Below, in pieces: positions 22,012 to 32,700 of a stretch of DNA of 64,000 bases. The notes beneath the pieces were generated by a model, which searched no databases, was not told the origin of the DNA, and worked only from the letters and a program-made list of their open reading frames with translations. Within the stretch, counting starts at the first letter, position 1. Each line of letters opens with the position of its first letter. Origin of the DNA: Roridomyces roridus (taxonomy: Eukaryota > Basidiomycota > Agaricomycetes > Agaricales > Mycenaceae); contig JARKIF010000094.1 of the NCBI GenBank assembly GCA_029378245.1, positions 1-64,000 on the forward strand. The letters run 5' to 3'. A program made the position numbers and the translations under genes.

Positions 22012-22555
22012 TGGGGCAGGTTAGGGATTCGCAAGGAATCGACCATCGTCGGGTTTAAATATCGGAAGCTCTGGCCTGGCCTGTGCCGGTTGGAGATGCA
22101 TCAGGAAGTGGATCGGCCTAGTAGTATCTCATTGCTGATACCGAGTGTTGTCTGCCCTGGAAGAGTTTAAAAAGTGACGAAGCCGCATTTATGAATCCAC
22201 ATGTCCCGCGGGTTCCGAGAGAAAAAATAGAAAAACGAGGCTGAGAATGCATGGTGTCCAGAGAGAGAATGCGAAGGCACATGATCGTTGTTGGCAGGTT
22301 GTGCGAAGGCCAAAAGGCCGAATTGTGTCGGGAGCTACCACACCGGCCTACAATTCTTGGGCTTTCTTGGACTCATCTTTGACCAACTGAGCAAGAGCGA
22401 CAATCTGAGTGACCGGTACGAGGGTCGTGCGGGCTAGAGGCTCATCAATGGCCGTTCCCACAGGCGTTGAATTCTCAGACGTCATTCGAATCTTTCTCAA
22501 GGTTCTGAAGCTACAATGTGACTGGGCGCAGAAGCTCACTCTTCGCCCTTAAAGG
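22012..22555. other. Divergent promoter region between desaturase and SMP-30-like gene
   Basis: Contains the start-side flanks of both genes. A 46-codon minus frame at 22348-22485 ends in VALAQLVKDESKKAQEL but has no support as a gene. Confidence 0.4.
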
Positions 22556-24282
22556 ATGGAAAAGGCTCCGAAGGACCTCAAGCTTGTCCCACAATCCCGC
22601 CCATCTAAAAGCATGCTCTCAGCCACTGTCTCCATTTCTGTGTGTTTTTTGGCGTATATTGTCTTTTCTCTCGCCAAGGACCCACTCTCGTCGAGAGACG
22701 ATGCCGCCTCTTTGCCCCCGCAATCAGTTGTAAGCAAATCTCGGCCACCCTTGTAGCAATGCGTTGATTATCTAGCTTGTGGATCCGGCTTCCTTTGCGG
22801 CTATGGGGCCGAACGCCATTTTCCGCAACAATTCATTTGATGCTGGATTCAACCCCACTGGGACCGAACCTCCCTTTTTCCAGATATTCGATCCGTCCTT
22901 TCTGCAGATCCTTGGCGGCTCACCCAGCATTACGCAAGTGCGCGTTCCCCTCTCTAAACTCTATCCCAACTTAACCATGATTGACAAGATTGCGTCGAAC
23001 GCCACGTTTGCTTTTGCACATGAAGCACCCATCTATGACCCCAAGATGGACGCTGTTACGTTCGCCAGCAACGACGGTGGTGCCTTGGGCATGAGCGATA
23101 TCAACCACAACAATCGAGTGGGCAGAATTAACCTCAAGGATCTCCCGGCGAAACTCACTGGGAAGCCCATCGAGATTCCCGTAACAGAGGTTTGCAGTTG
23201 CTTGATTTCGATAAACCGGGCTAACTCAACGCAGTTGAATCTTCCGGATACTGTGCAAATGACCAACGGTGGGACCGGCCCCTTCCGGGGGGACCTGCTT
23301 TTGATCACTTCTGGCCGTGGAAATCTACCTCCATCTATCGTGCTTGTGGACCCCGTTTCTCTGAACACGACAGTCCTCTTGAATAATTTCTTCGGGAGAC
23401 AATTTAATTCTCTCAACGACATCAAGATTCATCCGAGTGGCAAGATCTTTTTCACCGACACTGTGCAAGTCCACTGTTCCTATCATCATCCTCATACTGA
23501 TATATCCACAGTTATGGCTGGCTGAACCACTTCCGACCTCTCCCTCTCATGCCGAATCAAGTGTACAGGCTCGATCCAGACACGCGCGCCGTCCGCGTCG
23601 TCGCCACAGACTTTGACAAATGCAACGGCATCGCCTTCACTGGCGACGGAAAGACGGCGTATGTCACGGACACTGGATGTGAGAAACTGCTCCGTTCACC
23701 TCTTGACCCAAGTCTTAATGTGTGTATATCTTCCTAGCGACTTCCGGCTTTTTGGGCAACAACTCGACGGAGCCCGCCACGATGCAAGTCCCGCTCCTTC
23801 CCTCGTCCGCATCCATCTCAAACAGCATAGCTACGCGTACGACGTAGATCCCAAATCACAAGCCTTCAACAACCGTCGCATCTTTGCTTTCGCCGACTCT
23901 GGCGTCCCCGACGGTGTTCAAGTAGATACATTTACATTCGTCTCCCATTTGATCCACTCAAACACCCCGCTTCACAGGTTGACACCAACGGCAACGTTTA
24001 CGCTGGCTGCGGCGATGGCGTCCAAGTGAGCAGCTATTCACCCGATAAAACGCCCATGTCTGACGCTGAATTTTAGGTCTGGAATAGCGACGGACTCCTC
24101 ATCGGCAAATTCTTCCTTGGAACGGTATCGGCGAACATGGTGCGTTCAAGCCAGCTAGCCGTGGAACCATCGCTCATCTACGTCCACAGGCATTTGCAGG
24201 CCCAGGCCGCCTCATCATCCTAGCCGAAACCAAAATCTTCCTCGCTGAAATCGCAGCTAGCCCCAGTTTATTCACGTCCTAA
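22556..24282 (+). CDS. SMP-30/gluconolactonase-like beta-propeller protein
   Basis: Predicted six-bladed beta-propeller hydrolase of the SMP-30/lactonase group. Start at 22556 or 22613 (MLSATVSISVCFLAYIVFSL, a signal peptide or anchor). Exons read on through PPFFQIFDPSFLQILGG, then FAHEAPIYDPKMDAVTFASN. Family hallmarks follow: SLNDIKIHPSGKIFFTDT, then YRLDPDTRAVRVVATDF, then CNGIAFTGDGKTAYVTDTG. SGVPDGVQVDTNGNVYAGCG and GDGVQVWNSDGLLIGKFFLG close the propeller. Glu, Asn and Asp metal-ligand positions typical of the family are visible (for example the N of SLND and the D of VPDG). Stop at 24280-24282. Likely secreted or in the secretory pathway; it may hydrolyse a lactone, but no substrate can be named. 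Convergent with aconitase, about 160 bp apart. Confidence 0.82.
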
Positions 24283-24440
24283 GGAGGGCACTTGTATATG
24301 GAGATGAAATGCAGTCATTATTTTCCGTGGTCATTACACTTTTGGCTCGTTACGTGGAGCGAGTGAGGAACGAAAACAAATAAAAAAACAAAGAAGGAAT
24401 AAGTGCATATGCTAATGATAGCAGCAATCGTCTGCTTCGT

Positions 24441-27355
24441 CTATTGCCCCTTCGCCTTGGCCGCCATCTATGGAATCAAAGTCAATCATCCAACCTCCGT
24501 GAGCCATGGAGATAAACTCACCAAGTTGAGAGCAGAGCCTGCACGGAACCACGCGATCTGGCCCTCGTTGAACGAGTGTGCAAGGGAAATGTTCTAATAA
24601 CCATCAATACCCAGACAAGAATAGAAGAAGAGTGCATACCTCCTTGCTTCCGTCCGCATGCTTGACAGAAAGAGTCAAGTTCTTGCCAGGAGCAAACGAA
24701 TCAAGACCCTCGATGTCAACACGGTCGCTGGGCTGAATCTTGTCATAGTCGGCCGGGTCCGCGAACGTCAGAGCAAGCATGCCCTGCTTCTTCAAGTTGG
24801 TCTCGTGGATACGCGCAAACGAGCGGACAATGATGGCAAGACCTCCGAGGAAACGAGGCTCCAACGCAGCGTGCTCCCGAGACGAACCCTCGCCGTAGTT
24901 GTGGTCACCAATGACGACCCACTTGACGCCCTTCTCGCGGTACTCGGCGGCAACCTGGGGAACACCTCCCCAGGAGCCCGTAAGCTGGTTCTTGACCTTG
25001 TTCGCCTCGCCATTCTCCGAGTTGATAGCACCGATCAGGCAGTTCTCTGAAACAGGAAAACCTCGTGTTAGGTGTCGTAAGACCAAACATTAAACATGCC
25101 ACGCACGCGAGATGTTTTCGAGATGTCCGCGGTATTTGAGCCAGGGTCCACCCGCACTGATATGGTCAGTCGCTACATTGGCGCAGTCGTCAGTAGCAAT
25201 TCCGACAGCAAAGGGTTGTCGAATACGCACTGCACTTGCCCTTGACCTTGATGAGAATGGGCAGGTCCTTGGGCTCACCGGAGAAGGGCTGGAAGGGCTT
25301 GAGCAGCTGGAGACGGTCGCTCTTCGGGTCAACGGCGACCTGAACGCTCGCACGGTCCTCAGGGGGAGGCTGGAAGGTGTCCTGGCCGGGGTCGTAGCCG
25401 CGGGGGGGAAGCTCGTTGCCGGTAGGGTCGGAGAACTTGAAAGGCTTGCCGTCAGCGCCGGTGAGCGAGTCCGTGAGAGGGTTGAACGAGAGGCTGCCGC
25501 TGAAAGCCATAGCGGTGACAATATCCGGGGAGGCGACAAAGGCGTGCGTGGCGGGGTTGGCGTCGTTACGTCCGGTGAAGTTACGGTTGTACGAGGTGAT
25601 GACTAGAGTCACATTAATGCGCGTCAAGATGTAAGGATGCAGAACACTCACTGGAGTTGGCAACACCCTTCTCGACATCCCGACGGTCCCACTGACCAAT
25701 GCAAGGGCCACAAGCGTTGGCGAGAACAACACCGCCGACCTTTTCAAAGGCGCCAATCTGTCCGTCGCGTTCAATGGTAGCGCGGACTTGCTCCGATCCG
25801 GGGGTGATGGTAAACTTGCTCGTGACGTCGAGACCGTGCTCCGAAGCCTCGCGAGCGATGGAAGCAGAACGCGACATGTCCTCGTACGAAGAGTTGGTGC
25901 ACGAGCCGATAAGAGCGACCTTGAGTTCATCGGGCCAGCCGTTCTTCTTGACCTCGGACGCAAACTTGGAGATGGGAGTGGCAAGATCGGGGGTGAAGGG
26001 GCCGTTGATGTGGGGCTCGAGCTCAGAGAGGTTCTGGAGAGCAGTGGTTAATTCGTGTACATTGTCGAGGAGAAAAGAACAGATACGCACGATTTCGATG
26101 ACCTGGTCGTAATTGGCACCCTCGTCGGCCTTGAGGTTGTGGGCGAATTGGGTAGCGTATTTGGCAATGTCCTGGCGCTTGGTGGCGTTCAAGTAGTCGA
26201 CCATGCGGTTGTTGAAGGGGAACATTGACGTCGTGGCTCCGATTTCGGCACCCATGTTGCAGATTGTGGCCATACCCGTGCAGGAGAGCGACTCGACACC
26301 AGGACCCTTGTACTCAACGATCGCACCAGTTCCACCCTTGACCGTGAGGATACCAGCAACCTTGAGAATGACGTCTGAGCGGATTGTCAGCGGCAGTAGT
26401 GGAACAAAAAGAAAAAGACGCGCCTTTGGGAGTCGTCCAGCCGCTGATTTTGCCAGTAAGATTAACACCGATGACCTTGGGGCACTTGAGCTCCCAAGGA
26501 ATGTCAGCCATAACGTCGACGGCGTCAGCACCTCCGACACCGCAAGCAATCATTCCAAGACCACCAGCATTGGGCGTATGCGAGTCGGTACCGATCATGA
26601 GTCCACCAGGGAAGGCATAGTTTTCGAGGATGATTTGGTGAATGATACCAGAGCCGGGTTTCCAGAAACCGAGTCCGTACTGCAGTTAAATGAGCGGCCG
26701 AGGTCTATGGAGCGTGAAGGAAAGTACCTTGGCGGTAGCTGTGGCCAAAAAGTCGTAAACCTCCTTGTTGATCTCGTTGGCGCGAGCCAAATCCTTGACA
26801 CCGCCAACCTGGGCCTCGATAAGATGGTCACAGTGAACGGTGGTGGGGACCGCCGCCGTGGGCATCCCCGCCGACATGAATTGCAAGAGGGCCATCTGAA
26901 AAAATGACGTCAGATAGCGAGGACTAAAAGACGCGTCGAGAACGTACTTGAGCCGTGGCATCCTGGCACGCAACTCGCTGAAAAACGCCATTCAGTGGTG
27001 CCCCATGATAATAAGAAAAGACTTACGTCGGGACGGAGCTTCAGGTAGCTCACACCGCGCTCGATGTCCTGGCCATGAGGATCGTCCAAATGGCCGTACA
27101 GGATCTTCTCCGACAGCGTCAACGGACGCTGCAGCCTACGACGCGCTCAGTCCACGCTGAAGAAGAGAGAAAAGAGGGACAGACCTGTCACGGACAATGA
27201 CAAGATTGTCCTCGATGCGCTGGTAGTTTATGTACGCTCCCTTCTCGAGGAGTGACATGGGCACTTTGGTGTCGCCGATTCTGGGTGCAGCGGTGGCCAT
27301 GCCTGCGGCCATCCGCTGCAGGGCGCGCACGGCGCCTGCAGAGAGGTTGAACATG
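24441..27355 (-). CDS. ACO1: Aconitate hydratase, mitochondrial
   Basis: TCA-cycle enzyme interconverting citrate and isocitrate in the mitochondrial matrix, with a 4Fe-4S cluster. Start at 27355 ([20 protein letters not shown]), a basic, acid-free presequence; an upstream TTG is not needed. Conserved segments run in order over about ten exons: [18 protein letters not shown], then [48 protein letters not shown], and [20 protein letters not shown]. Cluster ligands lie in [10 protein letters not shown] and [22 protein letters not shown] and the swivel domain [19 protein letters not shown] follow. A last mini-exon gives AAKAKGQ and a stop at 24441-24443. Full length, all active-site blocks present. 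Confidence 0.96.
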
Positions 27356-28008
27356 GAGGTCAAGTTGACGAAAAGCCTGTGTCACGCTGGCACCCGGGCA
27401 AATTTATTCGGCATGTGAATCTCTCATCCAATCATATTTCTCGTCTTACTCTACACCGCAAAAAATTGCTAAAATTGCTAGAAAAAAACATGTGCCTCGA
27501 CGTGAGTGCCGAGCATGCAGAGATCCCAGAAGAACTGCATTAAAGTGCTCAAAAAGACTGTGAAATACAAGTGCTTTTCCCTAAGTCCGATAGTCAGCCG
27601 ATGCAGTGCGGCGATTGCAGTGGTCTGCAGGCCCATCTTTCGCCCGAATCCCGTCTTACTCCGACGGTGCCATGATCCCGCGACGTTGCCGATGTCTGCA
27701 GGCCAGTCTGCAGCACATGCTGTCGGCCGGGAAGACTTCCGAACTCCGGAGAAGAAGGGTTATGAGAATGTGCTCGGAAAGATTGCAAGCGAAGATGGGT
27801 ACACTGTAGCTGTGAGCAGCCAGTTCGTATACGGGAGTGAATTGGCCATTTCAGGACGCTAGAGAGCTTCCAAGTCGCAATTCCGGAACGCTTCCACGAC
27901 GCCAGAGACAGAACACTCCGAGTCGCGGCGGTGGAGACGCCTAGTCCTGGTCTATGCAATTCGATTCCTGTACAATTTGAGAGCGATACAAAGTCCAGGG
28001 TTCGAGCG
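27356..28008. other. Intergenic, aconitase promoter side
   Basis: No gene recognised. Contains an AT-rich patch with TTGCTAAAATTGCTAGAAAAAAAC (about 27463) upstream of aconitase. A 177-codon minus frame overlapping its right part is a shadow of the complex I subunit gene and its flank. Confidence 0.45.
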
Positions 28009-28389
28009 CTATGAGCCAAGCAGCGTAACGACTTTGGATTCGACGTCCTTCGCGGACAGGTTGTCCAACTCGACGTGTTTCTCCACTCCCATCTCTGTTC
28101 CTCGCATTCAGCCCAGACAACTCCCACATGAGAGAAAGGGCACGCACCAAACCGAGCAAATACACGCGCAGGGGTCCCACTAGCCTCTCTTATGAGGACG
28201 GGCAGGTCAGGATTGTGTTGCTTAATGGCGGGGTACTTTGAGGTGATGAATTGCCTGGATACACGTGAGCCAAAGACAGAGGTAAACCGAGCGGGAGAGA
28301 GACCGTGTCCCAGCAGAAGCAGCGCCCGTTTGCGAGCACAGGATCCGTATTTCCCGCAAGGCGGGCGAAAAGGCTTTCGAGAAGGACAT
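28009..28389 (-). CDS. NADH:ubiquinone oxidoreductase B8 subunit (NDUFA2 / 10.5 kDa)
   Basis: Accessory subunit of mitochondrial complex I with a thioredoxin-like fold. It is split into three small exons. Exon 1 starts at 28389 (MSFSKAFSPALREIRILCSQ), then GAASAGTR. Exon 2 reads QFITSKYPAIKQHNPDLPVL, then IREASGTPARVFARF. Exon 3 reads EMGVEKHVELDNLSAKDVES, ending KVVTLLGS at 28009. Introns have clear borders (GTCTCTC..CCAG and GTGCGTG..ACAG). YPxIKxxNPDLPxLIREAxGTPARxFARFxxGxE is the family signature, so identity is firm. Length is about 93 residues, as expected. Start is fixed by homology to LREIRI. Because every exon is under 40 codons, a long-open-frame scan would miss it. Confidence 0.9.
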
Positions 28390-28676
28390 GGGAGTCTGTC
28401 GTTGGTTGTTTACGTACACACATCGAACTCTGTCTTTCGCGGCCACCATCCGACTCGACACCTTGTGCTAAGCCTACGACATGGTACAAATTAATCAAGG
28501 CCCAAGATTAAATAAGGCTCTCAACGGCCGTCGGATCCCTTCAAGAAACGTTAAGAAAAGATCGAGGGGGTATCTCTCCTGTCTGGCGCTCTAAAACCCA
28601 AGGGGAAAAGTCAAGGGTCGGTACGCCGACATACCCTATACATAAGCGCCCGGACACGGCCTTGGGATAATCCACC

Positions 28677-29162
28677 ATGAGCAACGCCACGACTACAGTC
28701 CCCTCAAATCCCCCGGGTGAGCATCACCTTGGAATATTCCTTCTTCCATCAACTCATACTTTCACACCAGGATGCTGGGCCAACAGTCTGTCTGCCTTGA
28801 CAGCCTGCTGCACTCGATTCGGCGGAGTCCAGCTCTCCCTCCCGGACAGCGCCATTCCCGCTTGCGCATACAACAATGGCACGGGTTTCACCCCCGACGA
28901 TGGCTCTGGCTCAGCCGACTCCACTAGCGCTCGTTGGGCTGGCTGCGTCTCAACGTACTTCAACACTACAGCCTCTGGGGAGAGTATCATCACGACTTGC
29001 GTGGATTCCCAGAACCAGATCGCTACAGTCACGAGTAAAGTCCCAGCGAGCACGGCTACGTCTGGTGGTGTTTCTACGACAAGGAGTGGGGCTGCACCGG
29101 TCCTACTCGGAGGGATGCTCTTCGCGAGTGCGGTGCTGCATGTTATGTCGCTGGCTTTCTAA
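28677..29162 (+). CDS. Small cysteine-containing protein with hydrophobic C-terminus
   Basis: Unrecognised family. Exon 1 is short (MSNATTTVPSNPPG, 28677-28715) and is followed by a 55-nt intron ending in ACCAG. The body carries CWANSLSALTACCTRFGG, IPACAYNN, RWAGCVSTYFN and TTCVDSQ, then a Ser/Thr-rich stretch. It ends in the hydrophobic segment APVLLGGMLFASAVLHVMSL. Six cysteines plus a hydrophobic tail suggest a surface or GPI-anchored small protein, but the annotated N-terminus is not a good signal peptide, so the start may be elsewhere or the tail may be a single tail-anchor. About 143 residues. Confidence 0.6.
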   Translation: MSNATTTVPSNPPGEHHLGIFLLPSTHTFTPGCWANSLSALTACCTRFGGVQLSLPDSAIPACAYNNGTGFTPDDGSGSADSTSARWAGCVSTYFNTTASGESIITTCVDSQNQIATVTSKVPASTATSGGVSTTRSGAAPVLLGGMLFASAVLHVMSLAF

Positions 29163-29365
29163 TTTTCTGCTCTGGGATCCCGCTCGCCGCCTGGACATCA
29201 CTATTTATTCATTGCTCACGCTCTCTACATCTGCACACTCGCTACCTTTGCTATCTATTTATCTAACTTATCGAATTGGTTAATACATGGGCTGCATCTC
29301 GTCCCTTGAAGTTCTGCTGAAATTCGTTCGCTCGAGACATTATGCCATTCATAAAATAATTTTGA

Positions 29366-30421
29366 TTACACGCCCGACGTGGCCAACTTCAGACTGTTTC
29401 TGCCCAGTCTGATCTCCTCCATCTGCCTCTTCAGCCTATCGTCCGGCATCTTTGACCACTGACTCTCCGTCCTTTTCCTAGGCCGGTTCTGCATGTACCA
29501 CTCCCATGCATGTCGGATGACCTCTCCGTCCGCGCCATAAGGTGTCGGAATTTCAGAGTACTGCGGCCGTGCGGTGGGATGTCGGACGTAGATAGCTGAG
29601 CACGTCTGGAAGGAGACCTCGAGATACGCTGGGACGAATAGCCACGGGCTGGCGTAGAAAGGGAGATTGAATGGCGTCAAGTCGGGAGGTGCATCGGGCC
29701 GGGCGACAACGTTGTCCGATTCGCCCTCCTCTTGCTGTGGTCGCAGCAGTTTCATGGCTGAGGGCTTGATGGAGAACATGTCCCCAGGCGCTAGCCGCGT
29801 GTTGGCGTTATAATGCTATATAACAGTTAAGCAAGGGAAAAAAAGCGTTTGGAACCACTCACCCGCTTGCCATTGAGCAGCACGTTTCCGTGTACAACCA
29901 GCCGCCTGGCCTCGTACACGCTCGGGGCAAAGCAACTCCGGAAAATGAGCACGTCGAGTCGCCGTTCGACCTCGGCGAACATCAAACTGCCAATGGGCGC
30001 AAGTCCCTTGGCCTGCTCCTCCTCCTCCTGCTCCTTCTCTCTCTTCCTCCTCTTTGCAAACTCTTGCAGCGAGCCTTTGTCGTCACCGAATACCTTGCGC
30101 CGTGGACGGACATCCGGAAGGTAATCGGGCAGATACCACTGCTTGAAGATCTTCTCGTTTATGTGGTCCCCGTGGTAAGCTCGCACAACGGTCTTGGACA
30201 CCCACCGCTCCTGGAAGAGAGAGCGTGTGCTGTTGTCTCCGAAAGTAATGGCCCGTCGGTGGTCGGTCTTGGGGTCTATGGTTCGCAGATGGAGGTTGTA
30301 CAGATTTTTTGGGTGCCAGCTCTGTCGAATGTGTTGGTAATTGAGCTCGGAATAACGTAGAAAATATGCCCACCATGCGGGGCAGAGCCCGCGAAATTTT
30401 CAGGAGCCCGCCATCGCGCAT
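29366..30421 (-). CDS. NAM9: Mitochondrial small ribosomal subunit protein uS4m (Nam9-like)
   Basis: Ribosomal protein S4 of the mitochondrial small subunit. Exon 1 starts at 30421 (MRDGGLLKISRALPRM). After an intron the frame continues SWHPKNLYNLHLRTIDPKT, a typical start for fungal uS4m. The S4 RNA-binding fold is evident as ERRLDVLIFRSCFAPSVYEA, then RRLVVHGNVLLNGKRV, split from HYNANTRLAPGDMFSIKP by a short intron at about 29820-29862. A Lys/Glu-rich insert (EFAKRRKREKEQEEEEQ) lies before it. The C-terminal extension (ARPDAPPDLTPFNLPFYA, then WEWYMQNRPRKRTESQWSKM) is common in mitochondrial versions. Stop at 29366. Confidence 0.88.
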
Positions 30422-30516
30422 ACTGGACGCGTGTCAGAGTCGGGAGCTGGTTACGATTGAATTTGTCTGTTTGGCACGTGCATCGTTTGTGGATTTCTCC
30501 TCTAGCCGCCATCGCC

Positions 30517-31835
30517 ATGGACGACGAGCAACGCCAGCAAGACGACTGGGCTAGCAGTCGCAAGAACCGCCTCCCGTCATTCACAGAGGTCCTCTCGCGA
30601 CGAACGCGTCCACCCGTCGATCTCTTCATGTTCTAGTACGTCGTTGCCGTCAATTTTCGGCTCACCACCCTTGCTCAATCTTGCCCCGCAGTCTCTTCCT
30701 CCAACGCGAAGGCGCAGAGGACATTCTCGACTTTTGGCTCGATGTCCAGCAGCACGAAAATCTGTGCAGGGCATACTTCAAGGATGTTCGCAAATCAGGG
30801 CGTACAATCAAGGAGGACTGGCCCCAATACTGGGATTACGCTCGTCGGCGGGGGTCAATCTATGGCACCGTTGTTGGCATGAACCCCGAGACCAAACGCA
30901 GCACGGCGAGCACGAACGAGTTGCTCAGCGAGCAGGACAGGCGCAATCTCGCAGACGTCGACGAGAAGTTTGGCGGAGCATCCGTTTCCCCAGGCACTCG
31001 TGTGGCATCCACATCGCCCGACCCTTACTCGGGTGCACGATCCACCTCACCATTTGGTGTCAGCGGTCTAGGCCGCACACCGACACTCTTCACCATGAAG
31101 CGAGCCTCGCGAGCACCGACTATTATTCCCCGCTCCTCCGCCATAACACGGCTCAACCTGATTGCCTCTGCTGAGCGCATCTTCTACCGCTATCTATCCC
31201 CCGCAGCCAACACGGTCAACTCGACGGAGAACCACGAGATATACCTGCCGCCGTCTCTGCGCATCCACTCGTTCCCTCTCACTTCCACGCAAGAGCCCAA
31301 GACAGCCGCAGAGCTCAATCTAATGGCTCAGATCCCCGATATCTTTCATGCCCAGAAGGAATACTGCTTCCGTGCCATGGAGCAGGACGCCTTCCCGCGT
31401 TTCTTGCGGTCAAAAGCATTCGGCAATCTCACCCCCATCTCCGCCCTCGTGCGCCTCATCGCGGGCTTGCTCATCTTATGGATCGGGTTGGCCGCTGGTT
31501 TTTCCCTCATCTTCCTGGACGTACAGCCCAAGTCGAAACGATTTTTCGTGTGTTTTCTCCTATTTTTCTCTTTAATCCACGCTCAATCCTTGAATCAGCT
31601 CTTCATACCATTTTCCCTCGCCGTCCTCTTCCTTGTCTCGCATCAATACGAGCTCGACCCCATCATGGTCTTTTTTGGGCAGTCGGAAACCACGCCCTTC
31701 CGCACACTACGTATACGCGAGCCATACGTCCAGAAACTCTTGCTGGGTCGTGCGATATGGGTCACCGTCCTGGTGACCATCTTCGTCGTCGCCCTCACCC
31801 TCCTCTTTTGGGCCGTTCCGGGGCACAGGCTATAG
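30517..31835 (+). CDS. RAX1: RGS-domain membrane protein, Rax1-like
   Basis: Protein with an N-terminal RGS-like domain and C-terminal membrane helices, the layout of yeast Rax1, which marks bud sites. Start at 30517 (MDDEQRQQDDWASSRKNRLP). The intron 30636-30691 splits VDLFMFY and LFLQREGAEDILDFWLDVQQ, the canonical RGS start. The second half of the RGS (YCFRAMEQDAFPRFLRSKAF) follows a 150-residue Ser/Thr-rich insert. Helices: ALVRLIAGLLILWIGLAAGF, then LFIPFSLAVLFLVSHQYEL (after an optional 51-nt intron at 31548-31598), then VTVLVTIFVVALTLLFWAVP. It faces the divergent uS4m gene, about 95 bp away, so the two may share a bidirectional promoter. Confidence 0.83.
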
Positions 31836-32700
31836 GAACAATATCTCAGAGACTGTTTTTACGACCTACCCTTGTGACGATTTGATACCCACCTACTGGC
31901 CACTTACCCCTCTCATTCTCCTTTGCATTAATTTTGTTGTGTCCATACATACCTTTTCCCGTCGCCCTCCTTTTAATCTTTCATGCTTATCAGTTAAGGT
32001 AGCGGCCATCCATTCCCTGTCAACGTCACGTGAATTTGGCGGAGTCTTCCATATATGGTCACATTTCCGAAATTGATGCACAGTGCAGCGTAGAATCACT
32101 TTCCAGCTTATCCCTTCCATGAATCTTTAGAAATGCATCTTAAGAGTGTGTCAGCTACAGGGCTAAGCAATTGAACCACAATTGAGAGAGGAGTTGTCCT
32201 TGCAAGGTCGGTACCTGTCAAATCTGTCAGTCCGATCAAATTCTGATGCTCGTGGCGCGACGACTTCAAAGAACAACTCCTCACTCAATTCTCAAATTCA
32301 TGCTTAAGCCTGTTACTTGGGCACTCTTAAGAACCATATCTAGAGATTCATGGAAGCGATTAGCTTAAAACGAATTCATTGGCTCGCCACACATTAATCT
32401 CTGTAATTCACGTGACGTTTGCAGCAAATGGATGGCCGCTACCTTAGTTTGTGGCGCTCGATGGAGATGTAGGGTAAGTAGTCGGTTTTGCGAATGTACG
32501 GTGGAAAGTAGTAGTATCATTATGATGACTTTTTGAAGCTGCGGATTTCAGTCGTGGCATTTGCTCGATTATCGGTGCCAATGCTGAGATCTGAGAGTAC
32601 AATCAATCTAAGTACTTACTTAAACAAACAGGTGAGATAACACAGTCAAGAGACGCTATAAGTACGTGGATCGGAAAGAAAATAACGATACAATGCAAGT
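31836..32700. other. Intergenic, mostly occupied by a palindromic element
   Basis: Between the Rax1-like gene and the F-box-like gene, which converge. No coding sequence; the palindromic element at 31997-32444 takes up half of it. Confidence 0.6.
31997..32444. mobile_element. Palindromic MITE-like element with TA flanks
   Basis: Two inverted arms of about 200 bp with a central loop of about 65 bp (around 32204-32268). Outer ends are AGGTAGCGGCCATCCATT at 31997 and its complement ending at 32444. Further matching blocks toward the centre include ACGTCACGTGAATT, TTCCATGAATCT, TCTTAAGAGTG and AATTGAGNGAGGAGTTGT, in the same order on both arms. Each end is bordered by TA, as expected for Tc1/mariner-type insertion. 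No coding capacity. Arms differ by scattered substitutions, so it is not recent. Confidence 0.75.

Noticed and set aside
22348..22485. 46-codon minus frame ending KDESKKAQEL
   Set aside because: Too short, with no conserved partner I recognise; it lies in a shared promoter region.
27961..28020. tRNA-like GGGTTCGAGC sequence
   Set aside because: No cloverleaf can be drawn around it; it overlaps the end of the NDUFA2 gene.
27594..28127. 177-codon minus frame
   Set aside because: Its right half overlaps the real NDUFA2 exons in another frame and the rest is intergenic.
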